DNA from: an uncultured Clostridia bacterium
GTDB lineage: Bacteria > Bacillota > Clostridia > Oscillospirales > CAG-272
DNA length: 45,160 bases
Assembly: GCA_944384525.1 (NCBI GenBank)
Contig: CALWTR010000006.1
Coordinates: 1 to 45,160, forward strand
Reading direction: 5' to 3'
Positions 16,229 through 25,622 of the stretch are shown piece after piece. Under the pieces are notes generated by a model. That model saw only the letters and a list, made by a program, of their open reading frames with translations, was not told the origin of the DNA and ran no database searches. A program made the position numbers and the translations under genes. The stretch's first letter is position 1. Each line of letters starts with the position of its first letter.

Positions 16229-16688
16229 AAAACAATTTTTTATAGTCGAATTATTGATGTTTTTAAGTATAAAGCCAATATTGACTTTGATTAAAAATGA
16301 GATCGGACGAGCTGATATACCGGTTTTCAGATCGCATAACAAGCGATGTTCCGGATAACTATCCGGTCGGACGGAAAAAATAATATATAAATATATAGGA
16401 AAAAAGCAGGGCGGAGATATTGATATGACAGCATCTCCGCGTGCTACTGTTATATAGATAATATAAATGATAGATTAAATGCAGTAGCGTTATCTCGCGG
16501 CGATCTTATCGCATTAAAGCAAAATTTTTTAAATTTGCCTGTATCGGCGGTGATCAGCCCGGAGCAAGCCGGGGCGAAACAAAACATAACTGCAACAAGA
16601 AACAGAACAGAATTACAGCAAGAAAAAGAACAGAACTACAACAAGAAACAGAACAGAAATGCAACAATAATACAGCGGAGAATCAAGG
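16229..16688 (+). other. Leader region of mnmA
   Basis: 460 bp with two strong inverted repeats: CCGGATA-AC-TATCCGG (16351-16366) and GCGGAGAT/ATCTCCGC (16411-16440), neither followed by a T-run. The last 110 bp are a purine-rich, A-rich tandem repeat (16597-16676) that ends at the mnmA ribosome site (CGGAG). No protein gene is convincing here. Confidence 0.55.
16597..16676 (+). repeat. 23-bp A-rich tandem repeat before mnmA
   Basis: Three units at 16597-16619, 16620-16642 and 16643-16665, each beginning AAGAAA(C/A)AGAACAGAA and ending AC(A)GC or CAAC, then an 11-bp partial unit. A decayed unit precedes them. Exact 23-bp spacing shifts the reading frame in each copy. Confidence 0.85.
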
Positions 16689-17705
16689 ATGAAAGTATTG
16701 CTTGGAATGAGCGGCGGGGTAGACAGTACCTGCGCGGCGCTGGAGCTTGCGGGCGAGGGGCACGACGTTGTAGGCGCAGTGCTCGTGATGCATGACTATA
16801 CTGATACGGCCGCGGCGCGCGATGCCGCAAGATCGGTCGGCATCCCACTCATCGAGGTGGATTGCCGAGAGGTGTTTTCCAAAACGGTGGAGAGTTATTT
16901 CGCAAATGAATATCTGTCCGGGAGAACTCCGAACCCTTGCGTCGTTTGCAACAGTGAGGTCAAGTTCCGCTATCTCTATGAGCGCGCTATGTCGGATGGC
17001 TTTGACGCTATCGCTACCGGGCATTACGCAGGTGTGGCCTCGGACGGCGGCAGATATTTTGTGACTGAGGCAGAGGATCCCGACAAGGATCAGTCCTATG
17101 TCCTCTATCGCCTGCCGCAGAGCATACTTTCAAAACTGCTGCTGCCGCTTGGAAAAAAGAGAAAGAAGGAGCTGCTCCGCCGCGCAAAAGAAATAGGGCT
17201 CCCGTCAGCTTATCGGGAGGAGAGCCAGGAGATATGCTTCATCCCTGACGGCTCTTACGTCGATTACATAGAAGAGAGATACGGCAAATGCCCGCCGGGG
17301 GATTTTCTGGACGGACAGGGCAGGGTGCTCGGCAGGCATAACGGCGTGATCCGTTATACGGTAGGACAGAGGAAAGGGCTTGGGATAGCGCTCGGTGAGC
17401 GCATGTGCGTCCGGCGGATAGATCCGGTAAATAATACGGTCGAACTCTGCCGCCCGTCCGAGGAGTCTGTGAGTTGCCTTTATGTCCGCGATCTGGTCTT
17501 TTCCGGCATACGCGAGGATACGTCTGGAGCGTTGGAGGCAACTGTTCGTCTGCGCTATCATGCTCCGAAACTGCCGTGCCGCGCTGTGTTCGACAGGGAG
17601 GGCGCTAGGATAGAGCTGATGTCTCCGGCGCGCGTTGCCGCGCCGGGGCAGAGCGCAGTCATATACCTCGAAAACAGGATAGCCGCAGGCGGTTTCATAG
17701 TCTGA
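16689..17705 (+). CDS. mnmA: tRNA-specific 2-thiouridylase
   Basis: 338 residues. MnmA puts sulfur on U34 of tRNA-Lys, -Glu and -Gln. The PP-loop 'GMSGGVDST' is at 6-14; the catalytic cysteines are Cys84 in 'NPCVVCN' and Cys183 in 'SQEICFIPDG'. Also seen are 'ATGHYA', 'DQSYVLYRL' and 'YTVGQRKGLGI', followed by the C-terminal beta-barrel domains. It is slightly shorter than the common 355-370 residues but complete. It follows cysteine desulfurase, its sulfur donor, and is closed by a terminator. CGGAG lies about 9 bp before the ATG. Confidence 0.95.
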   Translation: MKVLLGMSGGVDSTCAALELAGEGHDVVGAVLVMHDYTDTAAARDAARSVGIPLIEVDCREVFSKTVESYFANEYLSGRTPNPCVVCNSEVKFRYLYERAMSDGFDAIATGHYAGVASDGGRYFVTEAEDPDKDQSYVLYRLPQSILSKLLLPLGKKRKKELLRRAKEIGLPSAYREESQEICFIPDGSYVDYIEERYGKCPPGDFLDGQGRVLGRHNGVIRYTVGQRKGLGIALGERMCVRRIDPVNNTVELCRPSEESVSCLYVRDLVFSGIREDTSGALEATVRLRYHAPKLPCRAVFDREGARIELMSPARVAAPGQSAVIYLENRIAAGGFIV

Positions 17706-17715
17706 AAAAGCATTT

Positions 17716-17743
17716 GCGAGGGCGTTTCAGCCCTCGCTTTTTT
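17716..17743 (+). terminator. Terminator of mnmA
   Basis: GCGAGGGC-GTTTCA-GCCCTCGC followed by TTTTTTA, 11 bp after the stop codon. Confidence 0.95.
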
Positions 17744-17788
17744 ACTTTTTCAGTAAAATTTAAGTGTAGAAAAAACGGTCGCATTTTT

Positions 17789-17844
17789 GTGCATTATGCA
17801 CTAAAAAACAGTTAGTATTAACTTTGTTAAGATATGGATATCTT
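17789..17844. promoter_or_regulatory. Cluster of three dyads upstream of the glycan operon
   Basis: GTGCAT-T-ATGCAC (17789-17801), TTAAC-TTT-GTTAA (17818-17830) and AAGATAT-GG-ATATCTT (17829-17844) lie in a very AT-rich stretch about 230 bp before the operon promoter. They may be regulator sites; the distance is long, and AT-rich DNA yields dyads by chance. Confidence 0.35.
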
Positions 17845-18044
17845 TGTGTATTTTAGTAAATAAAATTTACTATTATATAAAAATATATGATTTAAATTGT
17901 TATAATGCAAATAAAAAGTAAATATATTTTACCTAAATCATTTTTTACATTGTGTTCCAGACGGAATTGGTAAACTTATATTTACATAAGCCATTTTTGA
18001 CACGCTTTTCGGCACGTTTTCAGCCGGCACAGGAGCGGATAAGG

Positions 18045-18087
18045 GCGCAATTCTGCGCTTGACTTTTGATTAGACGTATGTTAATAT
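18045..18087 (+). promoter_or_regulatory. Promoter and operator candidate of the glycan operon
   Basis: TTGACT (18059-18064), 17-bp spacer, TAATAT (18082-18087). A GCGCA-ATTC-TGCGC dyad (18045-18058) abuts the -35 box. The leader of about 160 nt can form hairpins: CATACAC with GTGTATG (around 18138 and 18174) and CCGCGC-TAT-GCGCGG (18184-18198). Confidence 0.65.
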
Positions 18088-18251
18088 ATTATTAAATTAT
18101 TATGGCCTTTGCCATATTTATACGGCTTTTCCGGTGGCATACACCTCGCTTCGGCTCCGATCTCACAGTATGAGTGTATGTCTCCGCGCTATGCGCGGCT
18201 GCTGTGCTTTCGGATGCCGGATCTCAAAAAATTCAGGAGGAAAGTTTTTTC

Positions 18252-21200
18252 ATGAGAAAAACAGTATTCCAGAGAATTTCCGCGTTTTTGCTGGCCGTTC
18301 TGCTGATGTTCGGGGTGACGGTAAACGTCTCCGCAGACGACTCGGACGGCGCCGTGGACTTCGACTCGATATCGAAGCTGCTCGACGCGGATTCCTACAG
18401 CGTTTACAAACAGACGATCTCGAACATTATCAACGAGAACCTCTCCGACGTCGTGATAAACTATCAGATGTCGGATGCCAAGACCGTCTATGATACTTTC
18501 TCGAAGGAGGAGTGGAGCTCCTGGGAGGGTATGACCGAGGAACTTGCAAAGGAGTCGGTATATCTCTCCAGCAAGGATCTCGGAAACACTACCGTTACCT
18601 GGCAGTTCAACCTCACCAGCGAGCAGGCCGGGCGGTACTACATAAAGATCGAGTACTATTCCTGCAACACCTCCGAGAGCTCTATCAGCTCGATAGAGAG
18701 AAAACTCTATATCGACAACGAGATCCCGTTCTCCGAGGCCAGCTACATAACTCTGACGAAATACTGGACCTTCAACTATTCTCAGAACGAGGAGGAGAAC
18801 ACGCACGCCTCCGAGAAGCCGGTCAACACAACGGTCAGATACGAGACGAAGAAGGGCGATGACGCAGGGTATTACAAGCTCGTTGAGAAGACTTATGCGG
18901 ATGGGTATGTATACACCGAGAAATATAAGATATCGCAGGATATAAACGGCAACAGCATGGCGCCGGAGATGGTACAGGTACCGCTCTGGCAGGATTACTA
19001 TTGCTCGGATTCCACCGGATATACTAATGAAAACTTCCAGTTCTATTTCACCGGAACATCTCACACGATAACTCTCGAGGCTCAGAAGGAGCCCGTCGTT
19101 ATAAGGAACATAACTCTCGTCCCCGCGCCCCGCACGATGGAGGAGACCCCCCTCAAGTCATATGACGACCTGCTCAAGGAGTATGCGGACGCCGGTTACA
19201 CCCAGGCAAGCGGAAATTCCGTCTATGAGATACAGGCAGAGTTCCCGAACTTCGTATCGGACTCTTCTATCTATGCATCCAGCGACAACTCCTCCTCTGC
19301 CAACTATCCGATAGACGCATCGGCGCAGCTTTATAATGTAATAGGAAAAAACAGTTACGGCACCTCCGGACAGTGGGCGGCTTATACGTTTACCGTAAAT
19401 GAGACGGGACTGCACAAGATAGCGATGCGCTATAAGCAGAGCGCCCTCGAGGGAATGTACATATGCCGTACGATAAAGCTGAGCGGCGGACATTACGGAG
19501 ACATACCGGTAGTTCCGTTTGCCGAGGCTTACAACACCAGATTTGATTATAATAAGAGCTGGCAGTCGAAGTATATAGGCGACGGCATTAACGAATTCCA
19601 GTTCTACTTTGAGGCCGGAGTCGAGTATACGATATATGTAGAGGTCGGCCTCGGTTCGCTCGCCTCTCTGATAAGTGAGGTCAATGATTCCCTCAATCTT
19701 ATAAATGAGTGCTACCTCAAAATACTTCAGTACACCGGAAATGACCCCGACAAGTACAGAAACTACCGCTTCGAGGCAGTCATGCCCGAGGTGCTCTACC
19801 ATTTCCAGAACGAGGCTATACACCTCACCGACATCTCTGCGCGCTTTGAGCAGCTCTGCGGTACAAAGGGCTCACACATAGTGACGCTCGACAACGTCGC
19901 CCGCCTCATAAACGAGATGGGTGCAGAGAACGGGCTCAAGATAGCCGAGGATCTTTCAAACCTCAAGTCCTACCTCGGTACTCTCGGTACATGGGTAAAC
20001 AATTCCAAGACTTCCTCAATGGTTCTCGACAGTATAAATATAGTAGGATCACAGGCAACAGAGGACGCGCTCCCCAGAGCAAATGACAATTTCTTTGTCT
20101 CAGCATGGTTCGAGATCAAGTCTTTCGTATATTCTTTCCTTACCGATTACGATGAGATGGGTCTTACGCAGATACCCGACGAGAACACTCCTTCGATAGA
20201 GGTCTGGCTCGCTCTCGGACGCGACCAGTCTCAGATCTGGCGCTCTCTGATAGACTCTCAGGGCAGCTATACCGATTCTACCGGCATAGCAGTCAATCTG
20301 AAGCTCGTCACAGCGGGAACACTGCTCCCCTCTATACTTGCGGACAAGGGACCTGACGTATATATGGGTCTTGCCTCCGCTGACGTTATCAACTACGCGA
20401 TACGCGACGCTATCATAGGTATCAGCGGCAACGATAAGAACAATACAGAAGCAGAGAACGCGGTATTCACAACACCCAACGAATACGTCGCGTCCGTTAC
20501 CGGAACGGCTAACGGAGTGTTCAGCGAGGTCGTCAATGACCAGACATTCACAGCGGCGGCAATGAATACTATAACGATCCCCTCCAAGTCTGTCGACGGA
20601 AACAGCTACGTCAACGTCACATACGGAATACCGATGACGATGACGTTCAACATGATGTTCTACCGCTCAGACGTCCTGGCGCGCATAGGCGCCTCGATCC
20701 CGAATACATGGGACGACGTGCTCGCGTTGCTGCCGGTCCTCCAGGCAAACAACATGGAGGTCGGTCTTGATTATGCCTCCTCGATAAACGTCATGATATA
20801 CCAGATGGGCGGATCGATGTGGAAGTACACTGACGATCCCGCATACGCAGGTTCGCGCATAGGGCTCGACGAGAACGTTGCGCTCGAGGCGTTTGAATAT
20901 GTGTGCCGCCTGTATACGGATTACTCTTTCCCGGTAACCTATGATGCGGCAAACCGTTTCAGGACCGGAGAGATGCCGCTCGTTATCGGCGGATACACCG
21001 CAACATACAATCAGCTCACTGTCTATGCGACCGAGATCGAGGGCCTCTGGGGCTTCTCCCGTATACCCGGCTATGACAGGGACGGAGACGGAGTGCCCGA
21101 GAACAGAGATACGATCGGAGACGTAACTGCGACAGTCATGCTCCACGGATGCAGTGATTATAACGCAGCATGGGAGTTCATGGTATGGCAGACCAGCTCC

Positions 21201-21551
21201 GAGATACAGTCCACCTACGGAAACCGTATGGTCGCCCTGATAGGTCCCTCTGCAAAGTACGAGACGGCTAACATCAACGCAATAAGCGGACTCTCCTGGA
21301 CGGCGTCCGAGTACGCGGCTATCATGGGTCAGGTTGAGCACCTCTCCTCGATAACCAACTACCCCGGCTCCTACATAATAGCGCGTTATGTCAAGTTCGC
21401 GTTCCTCGCAGCTTACAATAACTCTGAGGACCCGATCGACGCTATAAGCAATTATATCTCCGCCATAAACTCCGAGATCTCCAGAAAGAGACAGGAGTTC
21501 GGACTCAACACCCTTGAAAACGATTCTGACTACCCGGGGCTTCAGGGGTGA
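18252..21551 (+). CDS. Large secreted ABC substrate-binding protein with jelly-roll-like domains
   Basis: 1099 residues; the start at ATG 18252 has AGGAGG. Signal peptide 1-28, ending V-S-A, and no lipobox cysteine, unlike most Gram-positive binding proteins. Residues 90-300 and 325-470 look like two beta-sandwich, carbohydrate-binding-module-like domains ('AAYTFTVNETGLHKIAMRY', 'EFQFYFEAGVEYTIYVEV'; the first has a matching 'GRYYIKIEYYS...FQFYFTGTSHTITLEA'). A helical stretch follows, and from about 649 an extracellular solute-binding protein family 1 domain ('VWLALGRDQSQIWRSLI', 'YGIPMTMTFNMMFYRSDVL', 'PNTWDDVLALL', 'GDVTATVMLHGCSDYNAAWEFM'). It heads the operon and feeds the adjacent permeases. 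How it stays at the cell surface is unclear. Confidence 0.8.
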   Translation: MRKTVFQRISAFLLAVLLMFGVTVNVSADDSDGAVDFDSISKLLDADSYSVYKQTISNIINENLSDVVINYQMSDAKTVYDTFSKEEWSSWEGMTEELAKESVYLSSKDLGNTTVTWQFNLTSEQAGRYYIKIEYYSCNTSESSISSIERKLYIDNEIPFSEASYITLTKYWTFNYSQNEEENTHASEKPVNTTVRYETKKGDDAGYYKLVEKTYADGYVYTEKYKISQDINGNSMAPEMVQVPLWQDYYCSDSTGYTNENFQFYFTGTSHTITLEAQKEPVVIRNITLVPAPRTMEETPLKSYDDLLKEYADAGYTQASGNSVYEIQAEFPNFVSDSSIYASSDNSSSANYPIDASAQLYNVIGKNSYGTSGQWAAYTFTVNETGLHKIAMRYKQSALEGMYICRTIKLSGGHYGDIPVVPFAEAYNTRFDYNKSWQSKYIGDGINEFQFYFEAGVEYTIYVEVGLGSLASLISEVNDSLNLINECYLKILQYTGNDPDKYRNYRFEAVMPEVLYHFQNEAIHLTDISARFEQLCGTKGSHIVTLDNVARLINEMGAENGLKIAEDLSNLKSYLGTLGTWVNNSKTSSMVLDSINIVGSQATEDALPRANDNFFVSAWFEIKSFVYSFLTDYDEMGLTQIPDENTPSIEVWLALGRDQSQIWRSLIDSQGSYTDSTGIAVNLKLVTAGTLLPSILADKGPDVYMGLASADVINYAIRDAIIGISGNDKNNTEAENAVFTTPNEYVASVTGTANGVFSEVVNDQTFTAAAMNTITIPSKSVDGNSYVNVTYGIPMTMTFNMMFYRSDVLARIGASIPNTWDDVLALLPVLQANNMEVGLDYASSINVMIYQMGGSMWKYTDDPAYAGSRIGLDENVALEAFEYVCRLYTDYSFPVTYDAANRFRTGEMPLVIGGYTATYNQLTVYATEIEGLWGFSRIPGYDRDGDGVPENRDTIGDVTATVMLHGCSDYNAAWEFMVWQTSSEIQSTYGNRMVALIGPSAKYETANINAISGLSWTASEYAAIMGQVEHLSSITNYPGSYIIARYVKFAFLAAYNNSEDPIDAISNYISAINSEISRKRQEFGLNTLENDSDYPGLQG

Positions 21552-21604
21552 CCGGATGATCGCTTGCAGCCCTTTATCAAAGTAAACTATTAAGGAGAAC
21601 AAAC

Positions 21605-22552
21605 ATGTCACAGAAGACAGCGACGAAACGTCCGGTTCAGCGCTCCGAAATGAGCAAGGCACAGTGGACATGGAAAGAAATAAAGAGAAACAAGACAGCG
21701 TACTTTATGGTCGCGCCGTTCATGATCCTCTTTATAATATTCACCGTGTTCCCGGTCGTGCTTTCGATGGTACTGAGCCTTACGGATTTCAACATGTTAC
21801 AGTTGCCGCACTGGCTCGGCACAGAGAACTTCTCGAGGCTTTTCCTGGACGATGAGATCTTTATACTCGCGTGCAAAAACACTCTTATCTTTGCCGCGAT
21901 TACCGGTCCCGTATCATATCTCCTCTCGCTTATAATCGCATGGTTCATAAACGAGCTCCCACCGAAGATCAGGGCGGCGGTCACGCCGATATTCTACGCC
22001 CCCTCCATCTCCGGTCAGGTATACCTTATCTGGAAGACGCTTTTCTCCTCCGACTCGTACGGCTGGGTAAATGCGACTCTTATGGATCTCGGCTTTATAT
22101 CCACTCCGGTCCTCTGGTTCGAGGATGCCGACTACGTCATGGGGCTTTGTATAGTGGTCGCGCTCTGGACCTCGCTCGGTACCGCGTTCCTCGCGTTCAT
22201 AGCGGGCTTCCAGACAATAGACCGCTCGATGTATGAGGCGGCCGCGGTCGACGGCATAAAGAACAGATGGCAGGAGCTGTGGTATATAACTCTGCCGACG
22301 ATGCGCCCTCAGATGATGTTCGGAGCAGTGCTCTCGATAACTCAGTCTTTCGGCTTTGGTGCGATAGTTACCGCGCTGTGCGGATTCCCGTCAGTCGACT
22401 ATGCCGCGCATACGATAATGAATCACCTTGACGACTACGGAGGCTCGCGATACGAGATAGGCTATGCGTCCGCCATTGCGGTCGTGCTGTTCGTGGTCAT
22501 GATAACTTGTAACATAGTTATCAAGCGGGCACTTTCAAAGGTAGGTGAATGA
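21605..22552 (+). CDS. Sugar ABC transporter permease, MalF/UgpA type (first pair)
   Basis: 315 residues, six hydrophobic helices. The ATPase-contact EAA motif is 'YEAAAVDGIKNRWQELWYITLPTM'. AAGGAG precedes ATG 21605. It lies 53 bp after the binding-protein gene and its stop is 1 bp before the next permease start. Together they form the membrane channel of a CUT1-type oligosaccharide importer. Confidence 0.92.
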   Translation: MSQKTATKRPVQRSEMSKAQWTWKEIKRNKTAYFMVAPFMILFIIFTVFPVVLSMVLSLTDFNMLQLPHWLGTENFSRLFLDDEIFILACKNTLIFAAITGPVSYLLSLIIAWFINELPPKIRAAVTPIFYAPSISGQVYLIWKTLFSSDSYGWVNATLMDLGFISTPVLWFEDADYVMGLCIVVALWTSLGTAFLAFIAGFQTIDRSMYEAAAVDGIKNRWQELWYITLPTMRPQMMFGAVLSITQSFGFGAIVTALCGFPSVDYAAHTIMNHLDDYGGSRYEIGYASAIAVVLFVVMITCNIVIKRALSKVGE

Positions 22553-22553
22553 T

Positions 22554-23432
22554 ATGAAGCTGAAGAAACTGAGAACAAGAAATCACAGGGTCGTCCTCAA
22601 CCGCTCCGCAGGAGGAGACATCGGAATATCATTCTTCCTTATTCTTATGGGACTGTTTATGTTCCTTCCCATGTATTATGTTATAATCCAGGCGTTCAAG
22701 CCGCTTGATGAGTTGTTTATGTTCCCGCCCCGGTTCTACGTAATAGATCCGACTGTGGAAAACTTCAAGGACCTCTTCTCGCTGCTGAGCGACTCATGGG
22801 TACCGTTCTCCAGATACATATTCAATACTGTGTTCATAACTTTCTGCGGTACCTTCGGAAACCTGCTCATAGCATCTCTGGCGGCATACTCGCTCGCAAA
22901 GCTGCATTACCCGGGGCGGAACTTCCTCTTCCAGGTCATAGTCCTCTCACTTATGTTCCACTCTACGGTCAACCAGGTTACCCACTTTATAATCCTCTCC
23001 GCATTCGGCTGGATAGATACGCTCCTCTCGGTAATAGTCCCCGCGATGGCGACGACCATAGGACTTTACCTTATGAAGCAGTTCATGGAGACCTCTGTAC
23101 CGGATACAGTGCTTGAGAGTGCGAGAATAGACGGAGCGAGCGAGTTCAGGACCTTCTGGATCATAGCGATGCCGATGGTCAAGCCCGCGTGGCTCACGCT
23201 TATAATCGAGTGTTTCAAAAACCTGTGGAATACCGGAGCATCTATATATATACACTCCGAGGAACTCAAGACGTTCAACTATGCAATACAGCAGATAGTT
23301 GCCGGCGGTATAGCCCGTTCCGGCGCCGGAGCTGCGGCTACGGTCGTAATGATGATAGTGCCGATAACGGTGTTCGTATTCTCACAGAGCCAGATCATAG
23401 AGACGATGGGCTCGTCCGGTATGAAGGATTAA
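22554..23432 (+). CDS. Sugar ABC transporter permease, MalG/UgpE type (first pair)
   Basis: 292 residues, six hydrophobic helices, EAA motif 'LESARIDGASEFRTFWIIAMPMVKPAW'. The ATG at 22554 follows the upstream stop by 1 bp and has AGGTAGGTG; a GTG at 22545 is an alternative. Partner of the permease before it. Confidence 0.92.
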   Translation: MKLKKLRTRNHRVVLNRSAGGDIGISFFLILMGLFMFLPMYYVIIQAFKPLDELFMFPPRFYVIDPTVENFKDLFSLLSDSWVPFSRYIFNTVFITFCGTFGNLLIASLAAYSLAKLHYPGRNFLFQVIVLSLMFHSTVNQVTHFIILSAFGWIDTLLSVIVPAMATTIGLYLMKQFMETSVPDTVLESARIDGASEFRTFWIIAMPMVKPAWLTLIIECFKNLWNTGASIYIHSEELKTFNYAIQQIVAGGIARSGAGAAATVVMMIVPITVFVFSQSQIIETMGSSGMKD

Positions 23433-23447
23433 GGAGGACAGTAAAAT

Positions 23448-25604
23448 ATGAAAAAGAAGTTTACTTCAATTTTTATATTCGCATTTATTGCGGTAATGCT
23501 GTTCGGTACCGTATATCCCGCCGCGTTTGAAGCATATGACACCTACACTTACGATATAGAGGGAGAGCCTCTCTCATCCCCTACAGCATATTCGGCAGTT
23601 CAGAGCGTCGACGGCGGCTACACCGGTCTGCGCGATGCAACAGGGAAGGATCTCGGCAATGTTTACGATCTTGTTACCGATGACCGCGGATATGTTTATA
23701 TCGCGGACGGAGGGAACGACAGGATCGTCGTACTCAATAAGTATTACAAGTTCGACAGGCTCATAGATACCTATGTGGACGATACCGGAAAGCAAAAATC
23801 TCTGAAGGCTCCCGAGGGTATCTTTATAACCGACGATCGCATATATGTATGTGATTCCGGAAACAAACAGATAGTGATTTTCGACCGCAGTTTCAACTGG
23901 GTCGATACGATAAAAAAGCCGGACAGCGACCTGCTCTCGGATGAGATGTGGACTCCGATAGCCTGCGCCGTCGACCAGTACGGCAGAATATTCGTCGTAT
24001 CCCGCGGATGCAGTGACGGTATCATAGTCATGAGCGGCACCGGAGAATTCACCGGATTCATCGGCGCGCAGAAAAGTACAATGACCGCATGGCAGATAAT
24101 CTGGAGAAGATTCCAGTCTCCGGAACAGCTCGCGCTCGAGTCCCTTAATCTCTCTACCGCGTACAACAATATAACTATCGACGACGAGGGCTTCGTATAC
24201 GCAACTATAGAGATAAAGCCGAGCGATCAGTCTCAGCAGATAGCGGCGATAACCAGTAAAGACGCTACATATTCACCTGTAAAAAAGCTGAACTCCAAGG
24301 GAACCGAGATCATGAAACGTAACGGTTTCTTCGACTGCGGAGGCGAGGTCGCTATAAATCAGCTTTCCACCTCGGAAAACTCAAGCCCGTCAATAGTTAT
24401 AGACGTTGCCTGCGGCCCGGAGAAGACGTGGTCGATCGTTGATGAGAGCCGAAGCAGGGTATATACCTATGATTCAAACGGAAACCTGCTTTTCGCCTTC
24501 GGAGATTCCGGAGACCAGCTCGGAAACATGACGAGAATAGCGGCGATCACCTATCAGACTATCGGGGACGAGACCTATATGCTGCTCCTCGACGGAGACC
24601 TCCGCACAGTCACGGTCTATGAGCCGACAACATATGCAGAATATCTGCTGGGCGCGCTCAGGACCTCTAACGAGCATCAGTACGACAAGTCGATAGACTA
24701 TTGGAACGACGTCCTCAAATACAACAACAACTTTGACGTAGCATATATCGGTATAGGCAAATCGCTTTACAATGAAGGCAAATATCAAGAGGCGATGGAT
24801 ATACTGAAAAACGCATACGAGACGGATTACTATTCAAAGTCATTCTCTCAGGTCAGAAAGATCTGGTCGCAGAAATGGCTGATCCTGATCCCGATAATAG
24901 TGATCGCGCTCGTTGTGCTCTACCTCAAGTTTGCCGGCTATGCTAAGCGGCTCAACAAGCGCGTATCGCTCAAGGTCGGCAAAAAGACGTACTGGGAGGA
25001 GCTCATGTACAGCCAGCACGTCATATTCCACCCGTTCGACGGTTTCTGGGATCTTAAGCATGAGAAGAGAGGCTCTGTAAGAGCAGGTATCACGATAGTT
25101 GCCCTTACGATAGTAGCTTTCTTCTATCAGAGCATAGGTACCGGATACATCTTCAATCCTCAGGAGAACTATTCCTCCATAATGGTACAGGTGATCGCGG
25201 TCGTGGTCCCGCTCCTGCTATGGTGTGCCGCCAACTGGTGCCTGACAACTCTGTTCGACGGCGAGGGCTCATTTAAGGACATTTTTATCGCAAGCTCTTA
25301 TTCACTTGCGCCGCTTCCGCTGCTCATTATAATTTCAACGGCGCTCACCAATGTTCTTACCACAAATGAGGGAGCGATCTCAACGCTTATCACCAGCATC
25401 GGATTTGTCTGGGCTCTCTTCCTTATATTCTTTGCTACTCTTGTTACGCACGGATATACTTTGGGTAAAAACTTCATCACGGTAATTTTCACTATCGTAG
25501 CGATGGCAGTCATCATGTTCGTTGCGATCCTCTTCTCCAGCCTTGTCGGAAAGATGGTAAGCTTCGTATTTGCGATAGTCGAAGAGATATCGAACAGAAT
25601 ATAA
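23448..25604 (+). CDS. NHL-repeat beta-propeller with TPR and C-terminal Yip1-like membrane domain
   Basis: 718 residues. A signal/anchor helix at 1-22; then beta-propeller repeats of NHL type from about 50 to 400 ('VYDLVTDDRGYVYIADGGNDRIVVLNKYYKF', 'APEGIFITDDRIYVCDSGNKQIVIFD'); a TPR-like stretch 'AYIGIGKSLYNEGKYQEAMDILKNAY' near 425-450; a transmembrane helix at about 476-496; a short cytoplasmic piece 'YWEELMYSQHVIFHPFDGFWDLKHEKRGSV'; and five hydrophobic helices of Yip1 type to the end. The propeller faces outward. In this operon it may form part of a surface glycan-handling complex. Strong AAGGAGG. No catalytic motif seen. Confidence 0.75.
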   Translation: MKKKFTSIFIFAFIAVMLFGTVYPAAFEAYDTYTYDIEGEPLSSPTAYSAVQSVDGGYTGLRDATGKDLGNVYDLVTDDRGYVYIADGGNDRIVVLNKYYKFDRLIDTYVDDTGKQKSLKAPEGIFITDDRIYVCDSGNKQIVIFDRSFNWVDTIKKPDSDLLSDEMWTPIACAVDQYGRIFVVSRGCSDGIIVMSGTGEFTGFIGAQKSTMTAWQIIWRRFQSPEQLALESLNLSTAYNNITIDDEGFVYATIEIKPSDQSQQIAAITSKDATYSPVKKLNSKGTEIMKRNGFFDCGGEVAINQLSTSENSSPSIVIDVACGPEKTWSIVDESRSRVYTYDSNGNLLFAFGDSGDQLGNMTRIAAITYQTIGDETYMLLLDGDLRTVTVYEPTTYAEYLLGALRTSNEHQYDKSIDYWNDVLKYNNNFDVAYIGIGKSLYNEGKYQEAMDILKNAYETDYYSKSFSQVRKIWSQKWLILIPIIVIALVVLYLKFAGYAKRLNKRVSLKVGKKTYWEELMYSQHVIFHPFDGFWDLKHEKRGSVRAGITIVALTIVAFFYQSIGTGYIFNPQENYSSIMVQVIAVVVPLLLWCAANWCLTTLFDGEGSFKDIFIASSYSLAPLPLLIIISTALTNVLTTNEGAISTLITSIGFVWALFLIFFATLVTHGYTLGKNFITVIFTIVAMAVIMFVAILFSSLVGKMVSFVFAIVEEISNRI

Positions 25605-25622
25605 CCTAACGGAGATGAAAGT

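Noticed and set aside
17700..18250. CcpA-type cre site before the glycan operon
   Set aside because: The best candidate near 18000 (TGAAAACGTGCCGA on the minus strand) misses several consensus positions.
18189..19064. 291-residue antisense frame inside the binding-protein gene, and a 334-residue one at 20667-21671
   Set aside because: Codon bias of the long sense genes leaves the antisense frame open; neither has a ribosome site or family features.
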